Below are positions 1-7,946 of a stretch of 64,000 nt of DNA, piece by piece. Each line of letters starts with the position of its first letter. Position 1 is the first letter of the stretch. The notes under the pieces are model-generated. The model did not search any database, was not told the DNA's origin, and saw nothing but the letters and a program-made list of their open reading frames with translations. The position numbers and the translations under genes are program-made. The stretch comes from Flavobacterium hydrocarbonoxydans (lineage in GTDB: Bacteria > Bacteroidota > Bacteroidia > Flavobacteriales > Flavobacteriaceae): positions 248,001 through 312,000 of the forward strand of contig NZ_WSTB01000004.1 of assembly GCF_009789235.1 (NCBI RefSeq), written 5' to 3'.

Positions 1-752
1 TAGGAAAAATCAATAGCATTCTTAAGGCACTACGAACAGCCAACGAACGTTTAATTACGATTACAGATGCCGATGTTTTGTTTGATAATGGTTGGGAACA
101 AGCGGTTTTAAAAGTTTTTGAAGCTTTTCCAAAAGCAGGATCTGTAAGCCCTGTGCCCATATTTAGAACACATTTAAGACTTACTTGTAATATTTGGTTC
201 CGTTATTTATTCTCCAAAAAATTGTATTTTAGAAAAGTAAAAAATCCCGAAGCCATGACTCAATTTGCCAAAAGTATTGGCTGGAAATGGCTAGATGGTA
301 TATATAAAGATACAATTGCAACTTTAGAAGCAAAAAATAAAACTATTGCTGTTCTGGGCTGTTCTCATTTTGTAGTTACCTATAAACGAGAAGTGTTTGA
401 TTGTATACCGAAAGAAAACACCATTTTTCAATTAGGAGGAAATAGTGAATCAGAATATACAGATTTACCAGTTATTAAAATGGGAGGTTTTAGACTAGCA
501 ACTTATGATAATTATGCCTATCACATGGGTAATTGTTATGAAGATTGGATGGGAGATAAATTTGATATTTTATATAATAAAGAAAAAAAGGCAATAAATT
601 ATGAGTACTTACCAGTACTTAAACGAAAAAAGTTAAAGTATTTTTTAACCGAAAAATTGTTCAGAAAATTGTTTACCATAAAAAGCTTCTATAAATTTAT
701 TTTAAAAAGTAAAGGCTTAACTGCAGAACAAATAAAAAACTTTATTAATTGA
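1..752 (+). CDS. glycosyltransferase (GT-A/GT2-like), 5' end outside window
   Basis: The frame is open from base 3, so the gene begins upstream and only its last ~249 residues are visible. An early TDADVLF segment is a DxD-type metal and nucleotide-sugar site of GT-A enzymes and is followed by the aromatic, charged C-terminal half usual for the family. It probably transfers a sugar from a nucleotide donor on the cytoplasmic face during assembly of a surface polysaccharide. The stop overlaps the TTG start of the next glycosyltransferase (TTGA), which fits translational coupling in the operon. The sugar specificity cannot be read from the sequence, and an internal TTG at 78 is not a real start. 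Confidence 0.75.
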   Translation, partial: GKINSILKALRTANERLITITDADVLFDNGWEQAVLKVFEAFPKAGSVSPVPIFRTHLRLTCNIWFRYLFSKKLYFRKVKNPEAMTQFAKSIGWKWLDGIYKDTIATLEAKNKTIAVLGCSHFVVTYKREVFDCIPKENTIFQLGGNSESEYTDLPVIKMGGFRLATYDNYAYHMGNCYEDWMGDKFDILYNKEKKAINYEYLPVLKRKKLKYFLTEKLFRKLFTIKSFYKFILKSKGLTAEQIKNFIN

Positions 753-1852
753 TAACAGTAGTACTTACCAATCGAAATCGTGATTTAAGAATTATCAAAA
801 AGTGTTTTGATTCACTATCAATGCAATCAAATTCTAATTTCGATTTGTACTTAGTAGATTTTGGTTCTCAACTGGATTATCTGATTTCTTTAGAAAAAAT
901 GCTTTTGTTATATACTAAAATAAGATTAATAAAATGTCCGGTTCAAGGTCAACTCTGGAATAAATCCAGAGCCATAAATATTGTTTTAAAGCAAACAAAC
1001 AACCCTTATTTTTTGGTAGGAGATATTGATATGATATTTCGAAAGGATTTTTTCGAGAATCTACAAACTATAAAATCTCTATATAAAGCCGTTTATTTTC
1101 AAGTTGGATTTTTAGGAGAAGCCGAATCTAAAAAAGAAAAACCTTTTGAAGATTACAAAATCAATCATTTATCATCGAAAGAGGCTACCGGAATAACCCT
1201 TTTTCCAACAAAGATATTAAAAAATATCAATGGGTACGATGAATTTTATCACGGCTGGGGTGCAGAAGATACAGATGTACACATTCGACTAAAAAATGCC
1301 GGACAAGAGATTGTTTTTTATGATAAAGATATTTTTTTACTACATCAATGGCATTCCAAAAAATATCGTTCTAAAGAAAGTACAGAACCTTTCCATTCAA
1401 AATTAGAAAAAATAAATCACGCTTATATTCAAATTTCTCAAAGAAATAAAATCACAAAAGTAAATTTAGATAATGAGTGGGGCATTTTGCCAAATGAAAG
1501 TGATTATTTAAAATTAAACGATGAACCAGATGCTCAAATTAGTATAAAACCTGTTGATACAGAGATTAATGCTCTTATGGGGCAATTGGATAATTTTGAT
1601 AAGAAATTGGCTTCGATACGTATTGAAGATGTTGGTTTTAAGGATAATGTCAGAAATTTCACAAAAAAAATACTCAGAAAAAAGCATTTTAATTTTTTGC
1701 CTTTGCCAATAGTTAATGATATAATTTTGCAAGAAATAATTCAGAAATATAAAAATGTAGCTTATCAGTACAATTTTGATAAAAGCAATAAAATAATTAT
1801 AGTTAAAATTAATTTTAACTATAATAATCAATCAGGAAAAACATCAACTTAA
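749..1852 (+). CDS. GT2 family glycosyltransferase with galactosyltransferase-type C-domain
   Basis: The 367-residue protein opens directly with the GT2 strand ITVVLTNRNR, has a DxD motif (GDIDMIF, Asp92 and Asp94), and then a GWGAEDTDVHIR block near residues 169-180. That block is typical of the C-terminal domain shared with beta-1,4-galactosyltransferase-like enzymes. I accept the TTG start because the fold begins immediately and because it overlaps the upstream stop; the next Met would remove the first strand. The last ~110 residues are Lys/Asn rich and not recognised. It probably adds a hexose to the repeat unit. The stop is followed directly by the next start codon. Confidence 0.85.
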   Translation: MITVVLTNRNRDLRIIKKCFDSLSMQSNSNFDLYLVDFGSQLDYLISLEKMLLLYTKIRLIKCPVQGQLWNKSRAINIVLKQTNNPYFLVGDIDMIFRKDFFENLQTIKSLYKAVYFQVGFLGEAESKKEKPFEDYKINHLSSKEATGITLFPTKILKNINGYDEFYHGWGAEDTDVHIRLKNAGQEIVFYDKDIFLLHQWHSKKYRSKESTEPFHSKLEKINHAYIQISQRNKITKVNLDNEWGILPNESDYLKLNDEPDAQISIKPVDTEINALMGQLDNFDKKLASIRIEDVGFKDNVRNFTKKILRKKHFNFLPLPIVNDIILQEIIQKYKNVAYQYNFDKSNKIIIVKINFNYNNQSGKTST

Positions 1853-2812
1853 ATGAATCCAATAAAATTATATAAAGCATCTTCTTTCAGATATACTCCA
1901 TTTGATGATTACCAGCCTGGAGATTTAGATTATTTAAAGAAAAATAATATTAGTATTGTTACTGATATTAAAGAAGCTGATGTGATAATTTCTCAAAATT
2001 TTAAGTTCCTAAAAAAGCATTTTTGGCGAGTTATTTTTGGAAATAAATTTTTGGTATGGACATTAGAGCCTAGGTTTGATACTCATTTTGTGTCGAAAGA
2101 AAAATATTTATTGGGTTTAGTCAAATGTCATTTTATGAATATTTATACAAGAGACGTTTTTGTTACCAATATTTCGATTCATTGCAGGAAAATCAATAGA
2201 ATATTAGAATTTTTACCAGATGATTTTTTATTAGAATCAAATAAAATAGGAACTTTAATGTCTTATTATAAAGGGATTGAAGCAAGTCCATTAATCTGTA
2301 ACAATGAAAATATTGACCTCATTGCTTTAAGATCCGAAATCGCTTTAGCAGGAAACAAAGCAATGGTAATGGATGTTTACGGTAAGGGCTGGCCTAAAGG
2401 AATTTCGAAAGAAGATTCAAGAGATGGAGATTGGGTAGGCAGTAAAGATAAAATTCTAAATAAATATAATTTTAATTTATGTTTTGAAAACACAGCCAGT
2501 TTTAATTATATGACGGAGAAAATTTGGGATAGCATTCAAAATTATTGTTTACCTATTTACTATGCTAAAAATACCAATGCGTATGAAATTTTTCCAGAAG
2601 ATAGCTTTATAGATTATGCTGATTTTAATTCTCCCAATGAACTATTTGATTTTGTTAATAATATGAAATCAGAAGAGTTTGTAATCAGAATGAATAAATG
2701 TATTCAGGTTTATAATGCAATTAGTGAAAAAGGAATTTCTTTAGTGAACTCTGAACGAGAAAAAACTTTAAATAAAATAGTTTTAAAACTTCATTCAATA
2801 AAAAAGACTTAA
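1853..2812 (+). CDS. GT10 family fucosyltransferase-like protein
   Basis: This 319-residue protein carries the GT10 C-terminal signature around residues 205-250: FNLCFENTASFNYMTEKIWD followed by a CLPIYYA segment. It resembles the alpha-1,3/1,4-fucosyltransferase core that binds GDP-fucose. An N-terminal acceptor-binding half precedes it. The family transfers fucose from GDP-Fuc to GlcNAc or Glc of an oligosaccharide, but related bacterial members may use other donors. No GDP-fucose synthesis genes (gmd, fcl) are in the window. The gene abuts its neighbours without gaps, so it is a full operon member. Family assignment is good, donor identity is inferred. Confidence 0.8.
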   Translation: MNPIKLYKASSFRYTPFDDYQPGDLDYLKKNNISIVTDIKEADVIISQNFKFLKKHFWRVIFGNKFLVWTLEPRFDTHFVSKEKYLLGLVKCHFMNIYTRDVFVTNISIHCRKINRILEFLPDDFLLESNKIGTLMSYYKGIEASPLICNNENIDLIALRSEIALAGNKAMVMDVYGKGWPKGISKEDSRDGDWVGSKDKILNKYNFNLCFENTASFNYMTEKIWDSIQNYCLPIYYAKNTNAYEIFPEDSFIDYADFNSPNELFDFVNNMKSEEFVIRMNKCIQVYNAISEKGISLVNSEREKTLNKIVLKLHSIKKT

Positions 2813-3660
2813 ATGAGGGTTAAGAATAGTTTGAAAGGCAATCGGTCTAAGATAGTATTGGTGAATTATGCTGATAAAAACTATACAAAGTCACAAAAAA
2901 TTAACACAAAATCAGCAATAAAAATAGGATGTTTTGAAGAAGTAATCTCTTTTTCTCCAAATGATATTGATGAGTGTTTCTATAATAAGAACAAAAATAT
3001 TTTAGACAAGAAGAGAGGTAATGGATATTGGCTATGGAAGCCTTATTTTATTAAAAAGGCACTTCAGAATATTAAAGAAGGAGAACTTTTGTTTTATTGC
3101 GATTCAGGAAGCTATTTTTTAAATTCAATAAATGAATTACTAGAGAGTACTGAAAAAAATCAAGACATTATACCGTTTGAACTTCAGCAAATTGAAAAAA
3201 ATGGACAAAAAGAGATTGTTTTATATTAATGGATTGTGATAATTCAAAAACAATCGATTCAAAACAAAGATTAGCAGGTTTTAGTTTGTGGAGGAAATCT
3301 GATTTCACAATTAAATTTTTGGATGAATGGCTCAATTTTGCTCAAGATGAAAGAATTTTAATGGATGAAGTTAATCAATTGGGATTCCCTAATTACGAAG
3401 ACTTTATTGAACATAGACATGATCAATCAATTTTCAGTCTCTTAACAAAAAAGTATGACTTGAAAGCCTACAGGGATCCTTCGCAATTCGGTAATAAATT
3501 TTGTGAACTGTATTCAATGTCAAATTATCCTCAAATACTTGTCTCAACAAGGCAACGAAATATTAGCTTATATAAATTACTTAAAAAAGTGATAAAAGCT
3601 TATTTGAAAAAAATAAATTATATTCTAGATAATATTGTAAATATTGTAATGAAAAAATGA
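2813..3660 (+). pseudogene. capsular polysaccharide synthesis protein (GT-A-like, unnamed family), split by a frameshift
   Basis: Two adjacent open frames, 2813-3229 (138 aa) and 3229-3660 (143 aa), read as the halves of one ~282-residue protein. The first half has GNGYWLWKPYFI and LLFYCDSG. In the second frame, translation upstream of its ATG continues as KWTKRDCFILMDCDNSK, a join that restores a plausible continuous protein. The frame changes at the seven-A run at 3195-3201; adding one A there, or a -1 ribosomal slip, joins the halves. The second half has LAGFSLWRKSDFTIKFLDEW and HRHDQSIFSLL. From memory such proteins occur in polysaccharide clusters, but no function is established. It could be a true mutation, a sequencing error or programmed slippage. 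Confidence 0.75.
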
Positions 3661-4823
3661 AAAAAACAGCTATAATACCCTTACGTAAAGGATCCAAAGG
3701 AATTCCAGGAAAAAATAAGAAAAAAATGTTAGGGCGTCCCCTTTTTTCATGGGTATTAACTGAGGCAATTTTTTCAGATTTAGATGAGGTTTATGTGTTT
3801 ACAGATGACCAGGAAATAATTGATTATGTAGAAAGAGAATACCATTGGTCATCAAAAGTAAAAGCATTATTAAGAAATGCAGAAAATGCTTCTGATATTG
3901 CCTCAACTGAGAGTGTTTTGCTTGAGTTTGCAGAAAATATAAATCAAGATTTTGACATACTTTCCTTGTTACAAGCTACTTCGCCAATGACTTTGGCAAG
4001 TGATATAAATGCTACTTTGAATGAAATTATTCAAAATAAAAAAGACGCAGCACTAACAGTTGTTAATACACATCGTTTTACTTGGAATGCAGATGGGACT
4101 TCGCAAAATTATGATGTTTTCAAGAGACCAAGACGACAGGATTTTGGTGGATTGCTAATAGAAAACGGAGCCGTTTATACCACTACAAAAGAAGCTTTCT
4201 TAAATTCGAAAAATAGAATTAGTGGCACTATTGGTTTAGTCAAAATGCCTGAAGAAACACTTGTAGAAATTGATAGTCTGAGTGATTGGGATATAGTCGA
4301 AAAGCTACTGGCAGAACGTTTGAAAAAGAGTAAAATACATCAAAGAATCGATTATTTAATATTAGATGTAGATGGTGTTTTTACAGATGGTAGCGTTTAT
4401 TACAGTCCAGACGGAGAATTAGCAAAGAAATTTGACATGCGTGACGGTATGGGGTTAGAAATTATAAGACAAAATCAAGTTGAAGTGATAGTCTTAACTT
4501 CAGAAAATTCTGAGTTAGTTGCCCAGAGAATGAAGAAATTACAAATAAAGAATACTTTTTTAGGTGTTAAGGATAAGTTTTCATTTTTAAGACAATTTCT
4601 TTTAGATAGAAATAGTAGTTTTGGTGCCGCTGCTTATGTTGGTGATGATGTAAATGATTTGGCTAATATTTGCAGCGTAGGATGGTCTTTTGCCCCATCA
4701 AATGCGACAGAGATTGTAAAGACAAATGCAGATTACGTTTTGAATAATGATTCCGGAAACGGAGCAATCAGAGAAACTTGCGAAATTATTTTAAAGTATA
4801 ATAAACGTTATGAAAGAATTTAA
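3657..4823 (+). CDS. CMP-nonulosonate (sialic-type) cytidylyltransferase fused to KdsC-like HAD phosphatase
   Basis: Residues 1-225 form a CMP-sialate synthetase: IIPLRKGSKGIPGKN nucleotide loop, LLQATSP, and RRQDFGG...ENGAVY. Residues ~232-388 form a HAD phosphatase of the KDO-8-P phosphatase type, with catalytic Asp237 and Asp239 in LDVDGVFTDG, the Thr of VLTSEN, a Lys in GVKDK and GDDVNDL. The order matches vertebrate CMAS, but here the HAD catalytic residues all look intact. I infer that one chain both dephosphorylates a nonulosonate-9-phosphate and activates the sugar with CTP. The start overlaps the previous stop (ATGA). The gene is followed by the synthase, overlapping by 14 bases. Confidence 0.9.
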   Translation: MKKTAIIPLRKGSKGIPGKNKKKMLGRPLFSWVLTEAIFSDLDEVYVFTDDQEIIDYVEREYHWSSKVKALLRNAENASDIASTESVLLEFAENINQDFDILSLLQATSPMTLASDINATLNEIIQNKKDAALTVVNTHRFTWNADGTSQNYDVFKRPRRQDFGGLLIENGAVYTTTKEAFLNSKNRISGTIGLVKMPEETLVEIDSLSDWDIVEKLLAERLKKSKIHQRIDYLILDVDGVFTDGSVYYSPDGELAKKFDMRDGMGLEIIRQNQVEVIVLTSENSELVAQRMKKLQIKNTFLGVKDKFSFLRQFLLDRNSSFGAAAYVGDDVNDLANICSVGWSFAPSNATEIVKTNADYVLNNDSGNGAIRETCEIILKYNKRYERI

Positions 4824-5685
4824 AAAACCTTATGTTATTGCAGAAATTGGTTGTAATCACAAAGGCGAAATGGAAATAGCAAAAGAATTAATAAAAATTG
4901 CTAAGATTTTTGGAAATGCTGATGCCGTTAAATTTCAAAAACGTAATAATAAAGAACTTTTAACAGAAGAGCAATATCACGCTCCACATCCTAATGCTTC
5001 AAATTCGTATGGTAATACATATGGAGAACATAGAGAATATCTAGAATTTGACTTAGCACAACATCAGGAATTAAAAGAGTATTGTTCCGAAATAGGAATT
5101 ACATATTCGACTTCTGTCTGGGATACAACATCAGCTAAAGAAATAGCATCTCTTAATCCGGAGTTTATTAAAATTCCTTCTGCTTGTAATAATAATTTTG
5201 AAATGCTGGGTTGGCTATGCGATAATTATTCAGGTGAAATTCATATTTCTACTGGGATGACGACTAAAAATGAAACAGATATTTTGGTAGAATATTTCAC
5301 CGCTAAAGGACGCAATAAAGATTTAGTTTTATATAATTGTACCTCTGGATATCCGGTTCCTTTTGAAGACGTATGTTTGTTAGATATAAATTTATTAAAA
5401 CAAAAATACGGGGATCTAGTAAAGCATATTGGGTTTTCAGGGCATCATTTAGGTATTGCTGTTGACATTGCGGCTTATACTCTGGGAGCTAATATTATAG
5501 AAAGACATTATACGATAGACAGAACCTGGAAAGGAACTGATCATGCCGCTTCATTAGAACCAATGGGGTTACGAAAATTAAGCCGTGATTTAGAGGCAGT
5601 TTATCAGGCATTGACTTATAAATCTTCGGATATACTTCCAATTGAGCAGGTTCAAAGAGATAAATTGAAAAACCAAAAAGTATAA
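4810..5685 (+). CDS. NeuB-family nonulosonic acid synthase lacking the SAF domain
   Basis: NeuB-family enzymes condense phosphoenolpyruvate with a mannosamine- or mannose-type aldose (or its 6-phosphate) to make a nine-carbon acid. The TIM barrel is complete: YVIAEIGCNHKGEMEIA, AVKFQKR, FIKIPSAC, ISTGM, YNCTSGYPVP, IGFSGHH and IERHYTID. At 291 residues the protein stops soon after the barrel, whereas the usual family length is about 340-350 with a C-terminal SAF (antifreeze-like) domain. Pairing with a HAD-fused CMP-synthetase suggests a 9-phosphate product. Neu5Ac, KDN, legionaminic and pseudaminic acid are all possible, so no specific name is given. Confidence 0.9.
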   Translation: MKEFKKPYVIAEIGCNHKGEMEIAKELIKIAKIFGNADAVKFQKRNNKELLTEEQYHAPHPNASNSYGNTYGEHREYLEFDLAQHQELKEYCSEIGITYSTSVWDTTSAKEIASLNPEFIKIPSACNNNFEMLGWLCDNYSGEIHISTGMTTKNETDILVEYFTAKGRNKDLVLYNCTSGYPVPFEDVCLLDINLLKQKYGDLVKHIGFSGHHLGIAVDIAAYTLGANIIERHYTIDRTWKGTDHAASLEPMGLRKLSRDLEAVYQALTYKSSDILPIEQVQRDKLKNQKV

Positions 5686-5689
5686 AAAG

Positions 5690-6508
5690 ATGTTTTTTTT
5701 AAACACAATTAGACTTTTTTGGTGGAATGAAAAAGTAATTCAAGGAAAATCAAAAGAAAATTACGGAGATGTTTTAGGAAGATATCTTGTTGAGAAAATT
5801 TCAAAGAAAAATGTCGTTTTTGCCTGGCCTAAAAAATTTTCAATTTTGGATTGGTTTATGCCCATTTATGTTACAATTGGGAGCATTTTAGCAAACGTAA
5901 ATCATAAATGTATTGTTTGGGGCAGTGGAATTATTGATACACAAACCAATGTTAAAGAAGCAGTTTTCTTAGCTGTTCGCGGGCCACAAACACGTAAACA
6001 TTTATTAAATCTGGGCTACAATGTTCCTGAAGTTTATGGCGATCCGGCTTTATTATTGCCAAAATATTTTCATCCCGATATTGAAAAAAAATACAAATAC
6101 GGTTTTGTTCCGCATTACAATGATTATAAATTAGTGCAGCATTGGTTTCAGGACAATCCAAAGGTTTTACTGATAGATATGATGACAAATGATATCGAAT
6201 CAAAAACGATAGAGTTTTTGCAATGCGAACAAATTATTTCCTCTTCATTACACGGAATTATAATTGCCCACGCTTATGGGATTCCTGCAGTCTGGCAAAA
6301 ATTTTCAGATAAGGTTTTTGGAGATGATATCAAATATAAGGATTATTATGAGTCAGTTAAGCTGCCATTTTATAAGCCTGAGATAAAAAATATTCCTTAC
6401 AAAGATATTGAATTAGAGCACCTTTTTTCAGTTTTACCTAGCTTGCCCAAAAAAGAAACTGTAGATGAATTGTGTAACGGATTAATGAAAGTTTGCCCTT
6501 TTTTATAG
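5690..6508 (+). CDS. polysaccharide pyruvyl transferase family protein
   Basis: The 272-residue protein matches the pyruvyltransferase family (CsaB/WcaK type): NYGDVLGRYL near the N-terminus, VYGDPALLLPKYF near residue 120, and IISSSLHGIIIAHAYGIPA near 185. Members either add pyruvate ketals from PEP to sugars or act as GT-B-like transferases. It begins four bases after the NulO synthase stop, so it may act on the same sugar. Because no classical sialyltransferase is visible, this protein is one candidate for the missing NulO transferase, but that is inference only. Confidence 0.8.
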   Translation: MFFLNTIRLFWWNEKVIQGKSKENYGDVLGRYLVEKISKKNVVFAWPKKFSILDWFMPIYVTIGSILANVNHKCIVWGSGIIDTQTNVKEAVFLAVRGPQTRKHLLNLGYNVPEVYGDPALLLPKYFHPDIEKKYKYGFVPHYNDYKLVQHWFQDNPKVLLIDMMTNDIESKTIEFLQCEQIISSSLHGIIIAHAYGIPAVWQKFSDKVFGDDIKYKDYYESVKLPFYKPEIKNIPYKDIELEHLFSVLPSLPKKETVDELCNGLMKVCPFL

Positions 6509-6550
6509 CAGTCTATTTCATAAAAATCAATCATTCGATTATTATTAAAA

Positions 6551-7945
6551 ATGAAAAAAAAGATATTTGTCTTTCTTCCAGATGGTGTTGGACTTCGCAA
6601 TTTTGCTTTAACAGCATTTAAAAATATTGGTGAAAATAGAGACTTTGATATTATCTATTGGAATAATACGCCGTTTTCTATTACAGAAAAACTGGGTTTT
6701 AAGGAAATAAAAATTCAGGATACAACATTGCATCCTTTTACCACGGTTTACACCAGAGCCCGCAAACGCATGGAATTAAATTTTTATGATAAAAAATTTA
6801 AAGAAACAGTTTATAATACCTATAATTTTCCACATTCTTATTTCGGAATAAAAAACGTTTTTAAAAGCGTAATGGTTGATACGTTAACATTTTTTGGATC
6901 CAACACTAAAGGAATACAATTTGTACGTGAAAGAATAAAAAAAGCAGAACGTACAACAACCAAATACCAACATTGCAAAAAACAGCTTCAGGAACATAAA
7001 CCGGATTTTGTATTTTGTACCAATCAGCGCCCAACTCAGGCCATTTCACCAATTTTAGCAGCACAGGATTTAGGAATTCCAACAGGAACATTTATTTTTT
7101 CCTGGGATAATCTGCCTAAAGCAATGACTTTAGTTGAGACAGACTATTATTTTGTCTGGAGTCAACATATGAAAAAAGAATTATTAACATATTCTCCTTA
7201 TGTTGATGAGAGCCAGGTTTTTGTAACTGGTACCCCGCAGTTTGAAAGCCATTTTGATAAAAGCCTTTTACAGACCAAAGAAACTTTTTTTGAAAACCAT
7301 CGATTAGATATAAACACAAAATACATCTGCTTTTCAGGTGATGATATTGTAACTTCTCCGCTAGACCAATTTTATCTGGAAGACTTGGCAATTTCTGTCA
7401 GAGAATTAAATAATCAGGGATATTCGTTGGGAATTATCTATCGAAAATGCCCTGTTGATTTTACAGATCGTTATGAATCGGTTTTAAAAAAATACAAAGA
7501 TGTTATTGTCAGCATTGACCCTTTATGGACTCCGGTTGGAACAAGCTGGAACGAAATAATGCCAACGAAAGAGGATTTTGCTTTACAGGCAAATGTTTGT
7601 GAACATACTGAATTTGTAGCCAATATTGCCTCGTCAATGGTTTTTGATTTTGTAGCGCACAACAAATCATGCTTGTTTTTTGATTATGAACAGCCACAAT
7701 TAAAAAAAGGAATTCGTGATATCGGACAAAATTACAAGTATATTCATTTTAGATCTATGCCCACAAATGAGGCTGCTTTATGGATTAAAGATAAAACGAT
7801 GCTGACTCAAAAAGTTAAAGATATACTCGATGGGAAAGCTTCAAGCGTAGCTGATGGTAAAAAATGGTTTGAAATAATTGTAGGTGAAAGACCTATTGAT
7901 GCTTCTCAAAAAATTTGGGATAGTATTGATTTTATCTTAAAATAA
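6551..7945 (+). CDS. probable GT-B glycosyltransferase-like protein
   Basis: This is a 464-residue soluble protein that I can place only loosely. The N-terminus (KKIFVFLPDGVGLRNFAL) looks like a Rossmann strand and loop. Mid-protein features are FCTNQRPTQA, TFIFSWDNLPKAMTL and VTGTPQFESHF, with a C-terminal NIASSMVFDFVAHNKSC segment that resembles the donor-binding helix of GT-B enzymes. No trans-membrane segment is apparent. I infer a glycosyltransferase of the polysaccharide pathway, possibly using the CMP-NulO made by the upstream genes. A 42-base gap separates it from the previous gene. The acceptor and donor are unknown. Confidence 0.65.
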   Translation: MKKKIFVFLPDGVGLRNFALTAFKNIGENRDFDIIYWNNTPFSITEKLGFKEIKIQDTTLHPFTTVYTRARKRMELNFYDKKFKETVYNTYNFPHSYFGIKNVFKSVMVDTLTFFGSNTKGIQFVRERIKKAERTTTKYQHCKKQLQEHKPDFVFCTNQRPTQAISPILAAQDLGIPTGTFIFSWDNLPKAMTLVETDYYFVWSQHMKKELLTYSPYVDESQVFVTGTPQFESHFDKSLLQTKETFFENHRLDINTKYICFSGDDIVTSPLDQFYLEDLAISVRELNNQGYSLGIIYRKCPVDFTDRYESVLKKYKDVIVSIDPLWTPVGTSWNEIMPTKEDFALQANVCEHTEFVANIASSMVFDFVAHNKSCLFFDYEQPQLKKGIRDIGQNYKYIHFRSMPTNEAALWIKDKTMLTQKVKDILDGKASSVADGKKWFEIIVGERPIDASQKIWDSIDFILK

Positions 7946-7946
7946 T

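Noticed and set aside
3196..3202. Programmed -1 frameshift as a firm call at A AAA AAT
   Set aside because: The heptamer fits, but I see no supporting downstream pseudoknot and no comparative data, so it stays only a possibility.
2813..3660. Two separate genes of 138 and 143 residues
   Set aside because: The second frame continues upstream of its ATG with protein-like sequence that completes the first half, so one frameshifted gene is more likely.
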